In this document: positions 8,836 to 20,485 of the stretch, piece by piece
Numbering within the stretch: position 1 is the first letter of the stretch
Layout: each line of letters opens with the position of its first letter
Assembly (NCBI RefSeq): GCF_000300855.1
Contig: NZ_ALJF01000010.1
Location: forward strand, 310,001 to 374,000
Length of the DNA: 64,000 bases
Direction: 5' to 3'
Source: Agrobacterium albertimagni AOL15
Lineage (GTDB): Bacteria > Pseudomonadota > Alphaproteobacteria > Rhizobiales > Rhizobiaceae
Position numbers and translations under genes: made by a program
Notes under the pieces: generated by a model
The model's input: the letters and a program-made list of their open reading frames with translations, nothing else
Database searches by the model: none
What the model was told of the DNA's origin: nothing

Positions 8836-10653
8836 TCAGCTCGCCATGCGATACTGCGGCTGACCGGCACCGGCCTGGCCGGTCTTGAAGCTGCGGATCA
8901 GGTTCAGAAGGTCGCCCGTGTCATTGGCGAGAACTTCGGCGGACGCCGTGGTTTCCTCGGCCATGGCGGCGTTCTGCTGTGTTGCCTGATCCAGCTGGTT
9001 CATCGCCGTAGAGATAGACCGGAGCGTCGTGTCCTGTTCCTGGGCGCTGTGCGAGATCTTTGAGACGATGTCGTTGGCACCGGCGATCTGGTCGGAGATG
9101 CGCTTCAGCGCCTCGCCGGCCTGACCGACGAGCTGTACGCCCTGTTCGACCTGCTGCGAGGAGCGGGCGATCTGGTCCTTGATCTCCTTGGCAGCGGCCG
9201 CCGAGCGCTGGGCCAGCTCGCGAACTTCCTGCGCAACGACGGCAAAGCCCTTGCCGCTTTCGCCGGCACGCGCCGCCTCGACTCCGGCATTGAGCGCGAG
9301 CAGGTTCGTCTGGAAGGCGATCTCGTCGATGACGCCGATGATTTCGGTGATCTCGGCCGAAGATTGCTCGATGCCGCTCATCGCATTGATCGCACGGGTG
9401 ACAACCTCGTCGCTCTGGCGTGTATCGGCGCTGACGGAATTCACTCTGGCCGCCGCTTCCCGCGCGCCATCGGCGGTGTGACGAACGGCGACGGTGAGTT
9501 CGTCGAGGGCCGCCGAGGTCTCTTCAAGGTTGGCGGCCTGACGCTCGGTCCGCTGCGCGAGTTCGCTCGATGCGCGGCGAATTTCCTCCTTGGAGATCGC
9601 GATGTCGTTGCCCTTGAGGTTGACGCGGGCCATGGCTTCTTCGAGACGCGCAAGCGCATCGTTGAAGTTTTCGCGCAGGGCCGCGTATTTCGGCCCGAGA
9701 TCGGCACAACGAACGGTGAGATCCCCGTCGGCAAGCAGAGCCAGCGACTGGCCGATCGTCGAAACGACATGGGCCTGCTGGCGGGCTTCTGCGAGCTGCG
9801 CCTCGGCATTCTGGCTGCGCTCGCTTTCGAGCTCCCGCTGCTGTTCTGCCTGGCGAGCCGCCATCTCATGACGCTCGCGCACCTTGTCTTGCAGGCTTTT
9901 GGTGGCCTTGGCCATCTGGCCCACTTCATTGGTCATTTGTGTGTGCGGGATATCGATCGTGACGTTTTCGTCCGCCACGGCTTCGATCGCGTCGTGAATG
10001 GAAGAGAGCGGCTTGGTGATGCCGCGGATCGTATAGATGGCAGCAAACATGCCAATGAGGGCAATGGTCCCGCCGATCAGCAGCGCCTTCCAGATCATGG
10101 CGTTGATCTTGACCTGCAGGTCATCGACGTAAACGCCGGTGCCAACGACAATATGCCACGGCTCGAATACACGGCTGTAAGCGGCCTTCTGAAAGACCGG
10201 GCCCGTCGGATTGCCAGGCTTTTCCCAGAAGTATTCCGTGATGCCGCCGCCCTTTCGTGCCTGCTCGATCAGTTCTTCCCGGAAAAGCTTGCCCGTCTTG
10301 TCGGGCTGTCCCCTCTGGGCCTGACCGACCTGCTGCTGCACTGGATGGAAGACCATGGTGACATCATAGTCCATGCCGAAGAGATAACCGTTCGGCTCGT
10401 AGGTGACAGCGGTCAAGACCTTGAAGGCCTCGGCCTTTGCCTGCTCCTGCGTCATCTCTCCGGCCTTCGCCCGGGCGTCGTAGGATTTCATGATCGAGAG
10501 GCCGGCCTCGACTTGCGTACGGAGCATGTCATAACGTTCGGTGTGAAGCGCCTCGGAAGCTGAGCGGATCTGGAAGACGGTGGCGATTGCAAAAGCGGCC
10601 ATCAGACCCGCCACCAGCATGATTAGTTGGGCCGAAATTCGTAGATTTTTCAT
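8836..10653 (-). CDS. Methyl-accepting chemotaxis protein (sCache-type), paralog A
   Basis: 605-residue chemoreceptor. Transmembrane segments are at about 9-29 and 190-210, enclosing a periplasmic single-Cache domain ([38 protein letters not shown]) of the type that commonly binds small organic acids. A HAMP region and a long coiled coil follow, then the signalling hairpin with the invariant [23 protein letters not shown] core. No CheR-tethering pentapeptide is seen at the C-terminus. ATG 10653 is chosen over the longer 10689 because AGGGA precedes it and the membrane anchor then starts directly. It lies downstream of a near-duplicate (10906-12726) but each has its own terminator. Confidence 0.93.
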   Translation of the reverse strand: MKNLRISAQLIMLVAGLMAAFAIATVFQIRSASEALHTERYDMLRTQVEAGLSIMKSYDARAKAGEMTQEQAKAEAFKVLTAVTYEPNGYLFGMDYDVTMVFHPVQQQVGQAQRGQPDKTGKLFREELIEQARKGGGITEYFWEKPGNPTGPVFQKAAYSRVFEPWHIVVGTGVYVDDLQVKINAMIWKALLIGGTIALIGMFAAIYTIRGITKPLSSIHDAIEAVADENVTIDIPHTQMTNEVGQMAKATKSLQDKVRERHEMAARQAEQQRELESERSQNAEAQLAEARQQAHVVSTIGQSLALLADGDLTVRCADLGPKYAALRENFNDALARLEEAMARVNLKGNDIAISKEEIRRASSELAQRTERQAANLEETSAALDELTVAVRHTADGAREAAARVNSVSADTRQSDEVVTRAINAMSGIEQSSAEITEIIGVIDEIAFQTNLLALNAGVEAARAGESGKGFAVVAQEVRELAQRSAAAAKEIKDQIARSSQQVEQGVQLVGQAGEALKRISDQIAGANDIVSKISHSAQEQDTTLRSISTAMNQLDQATQQNAAMAEETTASAEVLANDTGDLLNLIRSFKTGQAGAGQPQYRMAS

Positions 10654-10853
10654 AGTAGATTTCCCTGAAAACAATGCGCGCGTGACCATGCGGACCGCAA
10701 GCGGTCCGGGCAGTCGTTTCGATTTGGCGGGGGCTGCGCTTCATGCGCTCGGGGGAATTCTGAGTGTGATCAATATGGAAAACAGCATATTAAAATATGG
10801 TGCATAAAGCATTCTGTGTATTCGCAGTTTGAAGATGCGCACCGCAAACGAAA

Positions 10854-10881
10854 AAGGCCGCCGGATCGCTCCAGCGGCCTT
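10854..10881 (-). terminator. Terminator of chemoreceptor paralog B
   Basis: On the minus strand an 8-bp stem AAGGCCGC/GCGGCCTT is followed by TTTTT. The first arm and loop resemble the paralog A terminator at 8788-8812, consistent with duplication of the whole unit. The stretch 10654-10853 upstream of paralog A holds no gene and is A+T-rich near 10780-10800, where its promoter likely lies. Confidence 0.75.
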
Positions 10882-10905
10882 ATGATTTCGAATAAGATCG
10901 GCGTG

Positions 10906-12726
10906 TCAGCTCGCCAGGCGGTACTGCTCTCGGCCGGCACCGGCCTGGCTGGTCTTGAAGCTGCGGATCAGCTCGAGCAGGTCGCCGGTGTCATTGGCGA
11001 GAACCTCGGCGGACGCCGTGGTTTCCTCGGCCATCGCCGCATTCTGCTGGGTTGCCGTATCGAGCTGGTTGACCGCGGACGAGATCGACCGGAGCGTCGT
11101 GTCTTGTTCCTGGGCGCTGTGCGAGATCTTCGAGACGATGTCGTTGGCGCTGGCGATCTGGTCGGAGATGCGTTTCAGCGCTTCGCCGGTCTGGCCGACC
11201 AGCTGCACGCCCTGTTCGACCTGAGCCGACGAGCGGGCGATCTGATCCTTGATCTCCTTGGCAGCCGCCGCCGAACGCTGGGCAAGCTCGCGAACTTCCT
11301 GTGCAACGACGGCAAAGCCCTTGCCGCTTTCGCCCGCACGCGCCGCCTCGACACCGGCGTTCAGTGCAAGGAGGTTGGTCTGGAAGGCGATTTCATCGAT
11401 CACGCCGATGATCTTGGTGATCTCGGCGGAAGACTGCTCGATGCCGCTCATCGCGTTGATCGCCTTGGTGACGATCTCGTCGCTCTGACGGGCCTCATCG
11501 CTGACCGTGCCGACGCGATTGGCGGCTTCGCGGGCGCCATCCGCTGTCTGGCGGACCGCGACGGTGAGTTCGTCGAGGGCAGCAGACGTCTCTTCGAGAT
11601 TGGCAGCCTGACGTTCTGTCCGGGTGGCAAGTTCACCCGAGGCGCGGCGGATCTCTTCCTTCGACACGGCAATGTCGTTGCCCTTCAGGTTGACGCGGGC
11701 CATGGCTTCTTCGAGGCGGGCCAGTGCATCATTGAAGTTGTCGCGGAGTGCCGCATATTTCGGTCCGAGATCGGCGCAACGCACCGTCAGATCGCCATGG
11801 GCGAGCTGTTCCAGAGACTGGCCAATGGTCGAGACGACATGGGCCTGCTGGCGGGCTTCTGCGAGCTGGGCTTCGGCGTTCTGGCTGCGCTCGCCGTCAA
11901 GTTCGCGCTGCTGCTCTTCCTGGCGGGCGGCAAGCGCATGGCGCTCGCGCACCTTGTCCTGCAGGCTCTTCGTTGCCGTTGCCATCATGCCGATCTCGTT
12001 GCTGAGGTCGGTATGCGGGATGGCAATGTCGACATTTTCGTCGGCCACGGCCTCCAGCGCGTCATGGATGGCCTTGAGCGGCTTGGTGATATTGCGGATG
12101 ACGAAATAGGCGGCGATCAGCGCAAGCACGAAGATGCCGGCGGACATGCCGACGGTCTTGATGATGCTGGAGCGGATCTCGGCCTTCAGGTCGTCGGTAT
12201 AGAGGCCGGTGACGACGACGAGGTTCCAAGGCTCGAAGGCCTTGCCGTAAGCGGCCTTCGGGAAGCTGTAATCGTTCGGATCCTGACCGGGCTTGGGACC
12301 GATGAATTCGACGAAACCGCCACCGGCGCGGCCGAGCTTGACCAGTGCGTCGCGATAGAGGAAGCCGTTCGTGTCGCCCTTGCCCTTGCTGGAATTGCCG
12401 ACCAGCTTGGCGTTGGGATGAAAGACCATCACGACGTCATAGTCATAGGCGAAGAAATAACCGTCGGGCTCGAAGCGCATCTTGCCGACCTGGCCGTAGG
12501 CAAGCTTCTGGGCCTCTTCGACGGAGAATTCGCCAGCCACGGCACGGTCATTGTAATCCTTCATGACCGAGAGCGCCGATTCCACCTGGGTTCTCAGGAG
12601 TTCGTAGCGCTGCTGGTAGATGGTCTCGGTGGAGGAGCGGACCTGTAGATAGGTGGCGGCGGCAAAGGCCGCCATCAGGCCACCGATCAGCAAGATCAGC
12701 TGGAGGGAAATCCGGAGGTTTTTCAT
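10906..12726 (-). CDS. Methyl-accepting chemotaxis protein (sCache-type), paralog B
   Basis: 606-residue chemoreceptor with the same architecture as paralog A: two transmembrane segments, single Cache ([22 protein letters not shown]), HAMP, coiled coil and the conserved signalling tip. Signalling halves of A and B are almost the same while the sensor halves differ clearly, as expected if the ligand specificity diverged after tandem duplication. ATG 12726 is chosen by alignment with paralog A (MKNLRIS in both); no strong Shine-Dalgarno is visible. Longer starts to 12834 would add an implausible 36-residue N-terminus. The A+T-rich segment 12840-12895 upstream probably carries the promoter. Confidence 0.93.
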   Translation of the reverse strand: MKNLRISLQLILLIGGLMAAFAAATYLQVRSSTETIYQQRYELLRTQVESALSVMKDYNDRAVAGEFSVEEAQKLAYGQVGKMRFEPDGYFFAYDYDVVMVFHPNAKLVGNSSKGKGDTNGFLYRDALVKLGRAGGGFVEFIGPKPGQDPNDYSFPKAAYGKAFEPWNLVVVTGLYTDDLKAEIRSSIIKTVGMSAGIFVLALIAAYFVIRNITKPLKAIHDALEAVADENVDIAIPHTDLSNEIGMMATATKSLQDKVRERHALAARQEEQQRELDGERSQNAEAQLAEARQQAHVVSTIGQSLEQLAHGDLTVRCADLGPKYAALRDNFNDALARLEEAMARVNLKGNDIAVSKEEIRRASGELATRTERQAANLEETSAALDELTVAVRQTADGAREAANRVGTVSDEARQSDEIVTKAINAMSGIEQSSAEITKIIGVIDEIAFQTNLLALNAGVEAARAGESGKGFAVVAQEVRELAQRSAAAAKEIKDQIARSSAQVEQGVQLVGQTGEALKRISDQIASANDIVSKISHSAQEQDTTLRSISSAVNQLDTATQQNAAMAEETTASAEVLANDTGDLLELIRSFKTSQAGAGREQYRLAS

Positions 12727-12910
12727 GGGCGAGGGAGCTTTCGTCTGTCGTGCGGTTCGGGCGCCGGGGAGATGGATCAGTCGAACGGATCGGCACGTCA
12801 TGTCCCGAAGATTTGCAGACAGTCTCGCCTTCAAAGATTGAAATGATTTTAAGCAGCCACGTATATGGCGCTATGAGAATATACTGGTGATATTTAGGGG
12901 TGCCGTACGG

Positions 12911-12941
12911 CATAACGCCCGGGACTGGGCCGGGCGTTATG
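12911..12941. repeat. 12-bp perfect inverted repeat
   Basis: CATAACGCCCGG and CCGGGCGTTATG separated by 7 nt. It lies between the minus-strand gene ending at 12998 and the chemoreceptor promoter. It can act as a terminator hairpin for the upstream minus-strand gene, but no U-tract follows. Confidence 0.6.
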
Positions 12942-12997
12942 TCCGTGTCGACCACGAGAGACCGCCGCGCCCGGATCGTTAGGCGGGCGGATGGGGA

Positions 12998-13447
12998 TCA
13001 GTCGAGGCGCAGGTCGAAGCCTGCGAGCGCGGGAGCCTTGTCGGCCTCGACCGGCGCATCGACGGCGGCGGTTGTTGCGCCATGGTCGATCTCGTTGACA
13101 GCGGGCAGGCCACCCGCAACGATGGTCGAACCGTCCGTGGCCCAGCCTGTCGCGGAGGTGTAGACCACGACGGGCGAGCCGCCGAGCCAGCTTTCCACCC
13201 GCTTGAGCTTCTTTTCGCCATCGACATCGACCACTTCGGCGGTCTGGCTGCCGGCGGGAACGGTGGGGACCTGGTACGCCGTCCGTCCGACCCGTGCGGC
13301 AGGCGGCGGGCAGTGGGCGCAATCGATCGCGAGAATGCTGGGCTGGGTCGCAGAAAGGCCCGTCACCGTCGAGATCGACCCGGCGTTGGCAGGCATTGCA
13401 AGGGCCGAGACGGCAAGGATCATGGATGTCGAAACGATAAGACGCAT
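12998..13447 (-). CDS. Small secreted protein, HPE1-like (plant virulence effector-like)
   Basis: 149 residues with a clear signal peptide (cleavage near ANA-GS, residue 22). The mature protein begins with SISTVTG and has a CxxC motif (DCAHCPPP), then VPTVPAGSQTAEVVDVDGEKK, LGGSPVVVYTSA and a C-terminal FDLRLD. This pattern recalls the rhizobial/Liberibacter HPE1-like family named for a plant-virulence effector; recognition is from memory of the pattern and the role here is not established. ATG 13447 follows GGGGA at good spacing; a GTG lies one codon earlier. It is monocistronic, downstream of purD on the same strand. Confidence 0.65.
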   Translation of the reverse strand: MRLIVSTSMILAVSALAMPANAGSISTVTGLSATQPSILAIDCAHCPPPAARVGRTAYQVPTVPAGSQTAEVVDVDGEKKLKRVESWLGGSPVVVYTSATGWATDGSTIVAGGLPAVNEIDHGATTAAVDAPVEADKAPALAGFDLRLD

Positions 13448-13547
13448 CACGTTATTCCCCGATTGTTGGGATAAACATTAGCGAGTGTTTCTTTCGATCC
13501 GGTCAGGAGCTTCGGTAAAATTTGAACGAATGACCGATTTCCTGCTC

Positions 13548-13568
13548 CAGGCGGTGCGAGACCGCCTG
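13548..13568 (-). terminator. Terminator-like hairpin after purD
   Basis: CAGGCGGT/ACCGCCTG with a 5-nt loop, just downstream of the purD stop on the minus strand. No U-tract follows. Confidence 0.45.
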
Positions 13569-13572
13569 TGTG

Positions 13573-14844
<1,272 letters not shown>

Positions 14845-15016
14845 CACCAGCCTCCAAAGCTCAAGGGAATGCCCGGCGGTTAAGGGGGAAGGGGAGAAAG
14901 GTCAAGCCGAATTGACCTCGGATGGCCCTGCTTTCCTGTGAAGTGGGCCGCATGCCCGTTGCCTTGCCGCATTCGCCCGCTATGGTCCGCCCTCAATCGA
15001 AAAATGCGGAAGACCC

Positions 15017-17335
15017 ATGGCCGACGATATCAGATCCATTGCTGCCCTCATCGCCACCGAGATCAATGCCCGCCCCGATCAGGTCACGGCGGCGGTCGGC
15101 CTGCTGGACGAGGGTGCCACGGTTCCCTTCATCGCCCGCTACCGCAAGGAAGTGACCGGCGGTCTTGACGACACGCAGCTGCGCAACCTCGCCGAGCGGC
15201 TGATCTACCTGCGTGAGCTTGCAGCCCGCCGCAAGTCGATCTTCGAAAGCATCGATGGCCAGGGCAAGATGACCGACGAGCTCGCCCGCAAGATCTCCCA
15301 GGTCACCACCAAGGCCGAGCTCGAAGACCTCTATCTGCCCTACAAGCCGAAGCGCCGCACCCGCGCCGAGATCGCCCGCGAAAAGGGTCTGCAGCCGCTG
15401 GCCGACGCCATCCTCGCGGACCGCGCGGGCGATCCGCAGAAGCTGGCGGAAGCCTATATCACCGAAGAGGTTCTCGACGTGAAGGCCGCGCTCGAAGGTG
15501 CCCGCGACATCATCGCCGAGCAGATCTCGGAAAATGCCGATTTGATCGGGCGCCTTCGCAATGACATGAAGGATCGCGCGATCCTCTATTCCAAGCTCGT
15601 CGACGGCAAGGCCGAAGCCGGCGCCAAGTTCTCCGACTATTTCGACCATTTCGAACGCTGGGCAACCGTGCCCGGCCACCGCGCGCTCGCCATGCTGCGC
15701 GGCTGGAACGAGGAGTTCCTGTCTCTCTCGATCGAAGTCGACCGCGACGATACGTCCCCTGTCAAAACCAGCCAGCGCATGATCGCGGCTGCCTATCAGG
15801 TCGCCGGCAAAGGCCCTGCCGACCAGTGGCTGATGGACGTTGCCGGCTGGACCTGGCGCGTCAAGCTCTCTGTTTCCCTTTCGCTCGACCTGATGCGTGA
15901 ACTGCGCGAACGGGCTGAGGAAGAGGCGATCCACGTTTTCGCGCGTAATCTGAAAGATCTGCTGCTCGCAGCCCCCGCCGGCTCGCGCCCGACCATGGGT
16001 CTCGACCCGGGCATCCGCACGGGCGTCAAGGTCGCCGTCGTCGATGGCACCGGCAAGGTGGTCGAAACGACGACCGTCTATCCCTTCCCGCCGAGGAATG
16101 ACATTCGAGGAGCGCAGACCGAACTCGCCTCGCTGATCCGCAAGCACAAGGTCGAGCTGATCTCGATTGGCAACGGCACCGGCAGCCGCGAGACGGAAAA
16201 GCTGGTGGCCGACATGCTCGCCCAATTCCCGTCCACCGCGCCGAAGCCCACCAAGGTGATCGTCTCGGAAGCCGGCGCCTCCGTCTATTCGGCCTCGGAA
16301 ACGGCCGCCAAGGAATTCCCCAATCTCGACGTCTCGCTCCGTGGTGCCGTCTCCATCGCGCGGCGGCTGCAGGATCCACTGGCCGAACTCGTCAAGATCG
16401 AGCCGAAGTCGATCGGCGTCGGCCAGTACCAGCATGACGTCGACCAGGGCCGCCTTGGCCGCTCACTCGATGCCGTTGTCGAAGACGCGGTGAACGCCGT
16501 CGGTGTCGACGTGAATACGGCCTCTGCCCCGCTGCTCGCCCGCGTGTCCGGTCTCGGCAAGACAACGGCCGAGGCGATCGTTGCCCATCGCGATGCCACC
16601 GGCGCCTTCGAAAGCCGCAAGGATCTCCTGAAAGTCCCGCGTCTCGGCGCCCGCACCTTCGAGCAATGCGCCGGCTTCCTGCGTATCCCGAACGGCAAGG
16701 AGCCGCTCGATGCTTCCTCGGTCCACCCGGAAGCCTATGGCGTGGCAAAGAAGATCGTCGCCGCCTGCGGCCGCGACCTGCGCTCGCTGATGGGCGACAG
16801 CGCCACCTTGAAGGGCCTCGACCCGAAGCGTTTCATCGACGAGCAGTTCGGCCTGCCGACGGTCAAGGACATCCTCGCCGAACTCGAGAAACCCGGCCGC
16901 GACCCGCGCCCGAGCTTCAAGACCGCGACATTCGCCGAAGGCATCGACGAGATCACCGACCTCAAGATCGGCATGACGCTGGAAGGCACCGTGACCAACG
17001 TCGCCGCCTTCGGCGCCTTCGTCGATATCGGCGTGCATCAGGATGGCCTCGTCCACGTCTCCCAGCTCGCCGATCGTTTCGTCAAGGATCCGCATGAGGT
17101 GGTGAAGGCCGGTGACGTGGTGAAGGTCCGCGTCGTCGAGGTCGACGTCAAGCGCAAGCGCATCGCGCTCACCATGCGGAAAGACGGCGGCGAGGCGCAA
17201 CAGCCCTCGATGCGCGGCGATGCACGCGGCAATGCCAATGCCATGAAGAACGCCAATGCACGTCCGCCGAAGCCTGAGCAGTCTTCGATGGGCGGTCTGG
17301 GTGCGGCCTTGGCCGAGGCCATGCGCAAGAAATAA
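15017..17335 (+). CDS. tex: Tex family RNA-binding transcription accessory protein
   Basis: 772-residue Tex protein, a conserved cytoplasmic nucleic-acid-binding factor linked to transcription. Domains in order are the Tex N-terminal helical region, a YqgF-like RNase H fold ([20 protein letters not shown] near residue 330), helix-hairpin-helix motifs ([17 protein letters not shown]), and an S1 RNA-binding domain at about 652-722. A short basic low-complexity tail follows. ATG 15017 has CGGAAGA upstream. Length and domain order are standard. Confidence 0.95.
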   Translation: MADDIRSIAALIATEINARPDQVTAAVGLLDEGATVPFIARYRKEVTGGLDDTQLRNLAERLIYLRELAARRKSIFESIDGQGKMTDELARKISQVTTKAELEDLYLPYKPKRRTRAEIAREKGLQPLADAILADRAGDPQKLAEAYITEEVLDVKAALEGARDIIAEQISENADLIGRLRNDMKDRAILYSKLVDGKAEAGAKFSDYFDHFERWATVPGHRALAMLRGWNEEFLSLSIEVDRDDTSPVKTSQRMIAAAYQVAGKGPADQWLMDVAGWTWRVKLSVSLSLDLMRELRERAEEEAIHVFARNLKDLLLAAPAGSRPTMGLDPGIRTGVKVAVVDGTGKVVETTTVYPFPPRNDIRGAQTELASLIRKHKVELISIGNGTGSRETEKLVADMLAQFPSTAPKPTKVIVSEAGASVYSASETAAKEFPNLDVSLRGAVSIARRLQDPLAELVKIEPKSIGVGQYQHDVDQGRLGRSLDAVVEDAVNAVGVDVNTASAPLLARVSGLGKTTAEAIVAHRDATGAFESRKDLLKVPRLGARTFEQCAGFLRIPNGKEPLDASSVHPEAYGVAKKIVAACGRDLRSLMGDSATLKGLDPKRFIDEQFGLPTVKDILAELEKPGRDPRPSFKTATFAEGIDEITDLKIGMTLEGTVTNVAAFGAFVDIGVHQDGLVHVSQLADRFVKDPHEVVKAGDVVKVRVVEVDVKRKRIALTMRKDGGEAQQPSMRGDARGNANAMKNANARPPKPEQSSMGGLGAALAEAMRKK

Positions 17336-17345
17336 CAAAAAGAAA

Positions 17346-17372
17346 CAGGCCGGAGCTCATCACTCCGGCCTG
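17346..17372. terminator. Bidirectional terminator between tex and the dksA-like gene
   Basis: 10-bp perfect stem CAGGCCGGAG/CTCCGGCCTG. On the minus strand it is followed by TTTCTTTTTG, a strong terminator for the dksA-like gene; on the plus strand it serves tex. Confidence 0.85.
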
Positions 17373-17397
17373 CCCATCGCCCCACGAAAATTACCTC

Positions 17398-17739
17398 TCA
17401 ATGAGAGGCTGCACAGTCCTGGCAGAATGGTGTGTGCGGTACGGCTTTCAGCCGCTCGATCGAAATCGGCTCACCGCATTTCATGCACTGACCATACCGT
17501 CCCTTGGCAATTCGGTCCAGAGCGGCGTCGATTGCCCTGAGTTCCTCTTCGCCGACCTGGCCAAATTCTTCCAGCACTTCGTCGTTTTCCGCCTCAGTGG
17601 CGCGTTCGGCGCTGTCGGCGCTTTTCAGGGTGCCGAGATCGGTATCGATCTTCTTCAGGCGCCGCTCGATCTCGTCCTTGCGGGCGAGCAGGATGCGCTC
17701 AAAATGCGCGGTGTCCATGGTTTGCACGGGGTTCTCCAT
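17398..17739 (-). CDS. TraR/DksA family zinc-finger protein
   Basis: 113-residue short DksA/TraR-type protein. A coiled-coil N-terminus rich in charged residues precedes a four-cysteine zinc finger (CMKCGEP...FCQDC). Such proteins act in the secondary channel of RNA polymerase or as stress regulators; it is shorter than housekeeping DksA and its exact role is open. ATG 17739 sits next to GAGGG; ATGs at 17742 and 17718 are alternatives. The uspA stop lies 4 nt before the start, so the two form an operon, probably under the FNR/FixK box at 18232-18245. Confidence 0.88.
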   Translation of the reverse strand: MENPVQTMDTAHFERILLARKDEIERRLKKIDTDLGTLKSADSAERATEAENDEVLEEFGQVGEEELRAIDAALDRIAKGRYGQCMKCGEPISIERLKAVPHTPFCQDCAASH

Positions 17740-17746
17740 CATTCCC

Positions 17747-18157
17747 TCACCGATCGACCAGCACGGAGATCTTCGAATGGCGCACCACCCGGTCAGCCGT
17801 GGCGCCGATGAAATAGTTCGAGAAATCGGGCACATGCGAACCGACGATGATCAGGTCTGCCTTGTGCTCCTCGGCTGTTGCCAGGATCTCCCGGGCAGGG
17901 GCGCCGGAGCGGATCTCGATATGAGCGGTGACGCCCGTCGTTTCCTTCAGCGTGACGAGCTTGGCCTTGGCGTCGGTGATCGCGCCCTCGATGAGATCGA
18001 CCGGAACGTCGATCGCCAGATAGCCGGGGATGTCTTCGATGATCGTCAGAAGCACGATCTCGCCGCCTGCATCGAGCAGGGACTTGGCCTTGGTGAGGAT
18101 CTTCTCGCCGACCGCAATGGCTGCCGGATCGACCGGAACGATGATCTTCTTGTACAT
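17747..18157 (-). CDS. Universal stress protein (UspA family)
   Basis: 136-residue single-domain universal stress protein. It starts YKKIIVPVDP and has the nucleotide-binding signature GSHVPDFSNYFIGATADRVVRHSKISVLV; the usual G-2x-G-9x-G(S/T) is recognisable but altered. AAGGAG precedes ATG 18157. It is first gene of a two-gene unit with the dksA-like gene. The anaerobox about 75 nt upstream suggests induction at low oxygen, which is common for UspA proteins in rhizobia. Confidence 0.92.
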   Translation of the reverse strand: MYKKIIVPVDPAAIAVGEKILTKAKSLLDAGGEIVLLTIIEDIPGYLAIDVPVDLIEGAITDAKAKLVTLKETTGVTAHIEIRSGAPAREILATAEEHKADLIIVGSHVPDFSNYFIGATADRVVRHSKISVLVDR

Positions 18158-18231
18158 CTTGCTCTCCTTTGTCACCCGCCGGGTGTTTCCTCTTTATGGC
18201 GGCAGAATGCGTCCGGTAGCGCTGTGCCGCA

Positions 18232-18245
18232 TTGATCAAGATCAA
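18232..18245 (-). promoter_or_regulatory. FNR/FixK-type box upstream of uspA
   Basis: TTGATCAAGATCAA is a perfect match to the TTGAT-N4-ATCAA consensus of Crp/Fnr-family oxygen regulators (FnrL, FixK). Its centre is about 80 nt from the uspA start, compatible with activation from -41.5. The diverging VOC gene begins 126 nt on the other side. Confidence 0.75.
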
Positions 18246-18370
18246 CTTTGGGACGTGGTAGAGCGTCAATCTTTGTCGAACGATGTTTCGAGGAAATGTC
18301 ATCTTTTGTGAACGACGGTTTTGTCCCATATCTGTGTCCAGAGGCCCCAGACGGCCGCAGGAGAAACGTC

Positions 18371-19252
18371 ATGACACCCGCCAACGAAAAATCCGGATCC
18401 TTTGCCCTGAGCCGCCCCGTGCATGTCGGCCGGGCGCATCTCGTCGTGCGTGATCTGGAGATGATGGCGGGTTTCTACGAGAAGGCCCTCGGCTTGAAGC
18501 GGCTTGCGCATGGCCAAAGTGGTTTCGATCTCGGCGCCGGTGACCGCGTTCTCCTGACCCTGACGACGCGCAGCGATGCAGCCTCTGCACCCCGCAATGC
18601 CGCAGGTCTCTTTCACAACGCATTCCTCATGCCGGATCGCACCGAGCTTGCCCATTGGCTTGCGCACGCTGCCCATCTTGGTCTCCAGTTCGACGGCGCC
18701 AGCGACCATCTGGTCAGCGAGGCGATCTATCTTTCGGACCCAGAAGGCAACGGCATTGAGGTCTACCGGGATCGCCAGCCAAGCGAATGGACCTATCATC
18801 CAGACGGAACCGTCGAAATGGACACCCGCCGGCTGGATCTGCAGGCGCTCTATGACAGTGCTCCGAAGACGCCGTGGGCGGGAATCTCTCCCGAGGCCGC
18901 GCTCGGACATATTCATCTCCAGGTCGGCGACGTACCTGAGGCCGACCGCTTCTATGAAGGCGTGCTGGGTCTGAAGAAGATGGCGAGCTATCCGGGCGCG
19001 AGTTTCTATGCCTCCGGCAACTATCATCACCATGTCGCCGCCAACATCTGGAACAGCCGCAAGGCGCCGTCCCGCACAGGGGCGATGACCGGGCTCCAGG
19101 ACTACGAACTCGCCTTCAACGATCACTCTCTCCTGACCTGCGTGCTCGCCACCCTGGAGGGCCTGGAAATCAAGGTCGACCGCACCGCGCGCGGCTTCAG
19201 TCTCGCAGACCCATGGGGCATTGGTCTGACGCTGGTTGCACCTCAGGGCTGA
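18371..19252 (+). CDS. VOC family (glyoxalase/bleomycin resistance/dioxygenase) protein
   Basis: 293 residues with two vicinal-oxygen-chelate modules. The first starts at VGRAHLVVRDLEMMAGFYEKALGL (about residue 18), the second at LGHIHLQVGDVPEADRFYEGVLGL (about 176). The His in each, plus the Glu in GIEVYRDR and the GNYHHHVAANIW segment, are expected metal-site elements. It resembles CatE-like extradiol dioxygenases, but the substrate cannot be read. ATG 18371 follows AGGAG at 7 nt; an upstream extension to 18248 is not supported. Confidence 0.88.
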   Translation: MTPANEKSGSFALSRPVHVGRAHLVVRDLEMMAGFYEKALGLKRLAHGQSGFDLGAGDRVLLTLTTRSDAASAPRNAAGLFHNAFLMPDRTELAHWLAHAAHLGLQFDGASDHLVSEAIYLSDPEGNGIEVYRDRQPSEWTYHPDGTVEMDTRRLDLQALYDSAPKTPWAGISPEAALGHIHLQVGDVPEADRFYEGVLGLKKMASYPGASFYASGNYHHHVAANIWNSRKAPSRTGAMTGLQDYELAFNDHSLLTCVLATLEGLEIKVDRTARGFSLADPWGIGLTLVAPQG

Positions 19253-19388
19253 TCCGCCAGGTCCCAACCGTCGACCGCGGATTTCCCGGTGGAACGGATA
19301 TTGTTCCCGGGCGTTGAGAGACGTCGCGAGGGAACAATATCATGTCGCCATCTATCCGCCGAGAGAATTACCTGTCCGGGAGCGTCCG

Positions 19389-20465
19389 GTGAACGTCCAG
19401 GTCAATCATCGCAAAAGCCCTTCCCGCAAGGTCCGCTTCAAGAAGACCGGGCTCGACTATGTCGTGTCCTGGTCGGTGATCGGTCTTTTTCTGATCTTTG
19501 CGCTTGTTGCGCTGCATCTGGCCTCGTTCGTTCTCATCCCGCTGACCATGGCGATCGTGGTCGGCCTCATCCTCGGAATTGCGGCCGACCGTCTTGGCAA
19601 TCTCGGCGTTCCGCCGACCGTCACGGCCATCATTCTCTCCGGGCTCTTCCTCGTGCTGCTCATCGTCCTGACCAGCATCGTCTGGACACCGGTCAATATG
19701 TTGATCGAGAACGGCCCCGACATGGTCAACCGGGTCATCGAATACCTGAAGAGCATTCCATGGTTGGAACGCCCGCTGGCGATCCTGTCTCGGGGGCCGG
19801 ATTCCATGGAAACGATGCTGGAGAATTCAGGCTCCATTCTGTCGACCATTGCAACCGGCGTGACGCCAGCCTTGATCCAGGTGTTCATCTTCATTGCCGG
19901 TCTGCTGCTTTTCCTCTCCTGCCGGCTGGCACTGCGTCGGGAACTGATCCGTACCTTTTCAGACCGTGCCCGTCGGCTGAAGGCCATCCGTCTGTTCAAC
20001 GAGGTCGAGGAAGCGCTGGGCTACTATTTTGCCACGGCCGTCGTCGTGTACGGCCTCTTCGGAGTCGTTGCCGCCATGGTGGCCTGGTTCGGTGGACTGG
20101 GAACGCCAGCGCTTTGGGGCGTGGCGACCTTCCTCCTGAGCTTTATCCCGTTTATCGGTATCGCGACCGTAACCCTTGCCATGGCCTTTGGCGGTTTGCT
20201 GGCACATGAAGGCATATTGCTGGGTCTGCTGCCGGCGATTGTCTTCTTCATGCTCAACGGTCTCTTGGAGAATTTGCTGATCCCCGCCGTGATGGGCAAG
20301 CGCCTGCAAATGAACGCTTTCATGCTGTTCGTCGCCATCGTCTTCTGGACCTGGCTCTGGGGAGCGGTGGGGGCCATGCTGGCGGTCCCGCTGACGCTGA
20401 TCTGCATCACGATTTATGGTGGCATCGTGCCGCCGACCCGGATCCAGCCGAACCTTCCTGACTGA
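19389..20465 (+). CDS. AI-2E family transporter (PerM-like permease)
   Basis: 358-residue integral membrane protein with about eight hydrophobic segments. It has the AI-2E/PerM pattern: early pair of helices (VSWSVIGLFLIFALVALHLA; IPLTMAIVVGLILG), a soluble middle stretch, then the conserved C-terminal block with FIPFIGIATVTLAM and NGLLENLLIPAVMGKRLQMN. Substrates of the family vary and are mostly unproven. The best start is GTG 19389 with GGGAG upstream; the longer ORF from 19236 overlaps the previous gene and lacks a signal. Confidence 0.88.
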   Translation: MNVQVNHRKSPSRKVRFKKTGLDYVVSWSVIGLFLIFALVALHLASFVLIPLTMAIVVGLILGIAADRLGNLGVPPTVTAIILSGLFLVLLIVLTSIVWTPVNMLIENGPDMVNRVIEYLKSIPWLERPLAILSRGPDSMETMLENSGSILSTIATGVTPALIQVFIFIAGLLLFLSCRLALRRELIRTFSDRARRLKAIRLFNEVEEALGYYFATAVVVYGLFGVVAAMVAWFGGLGTPALWGVATFLLSFIPFIGIATVTLAMAFGGLLAHEGILLGLLPAIVFFMLNGLLENLLIPAVMGKRLQMNAFMLFVAIVFWTWLWGAVGAMLAVPLTLICITIYGGIVPPTRIQPNLPD

Positions 20466-20485
20466 GCGACTGTCATTCAGCCGTC

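Noticed and set aside
10816-12648. 610-codon plus-strand ORF opposite chemoreceptor paralog B
   Set aside because: It is the antisense of a clear chemoreceptor; long antisense frames arise from GC-rich third positions. No ribosome-binding site or family match.
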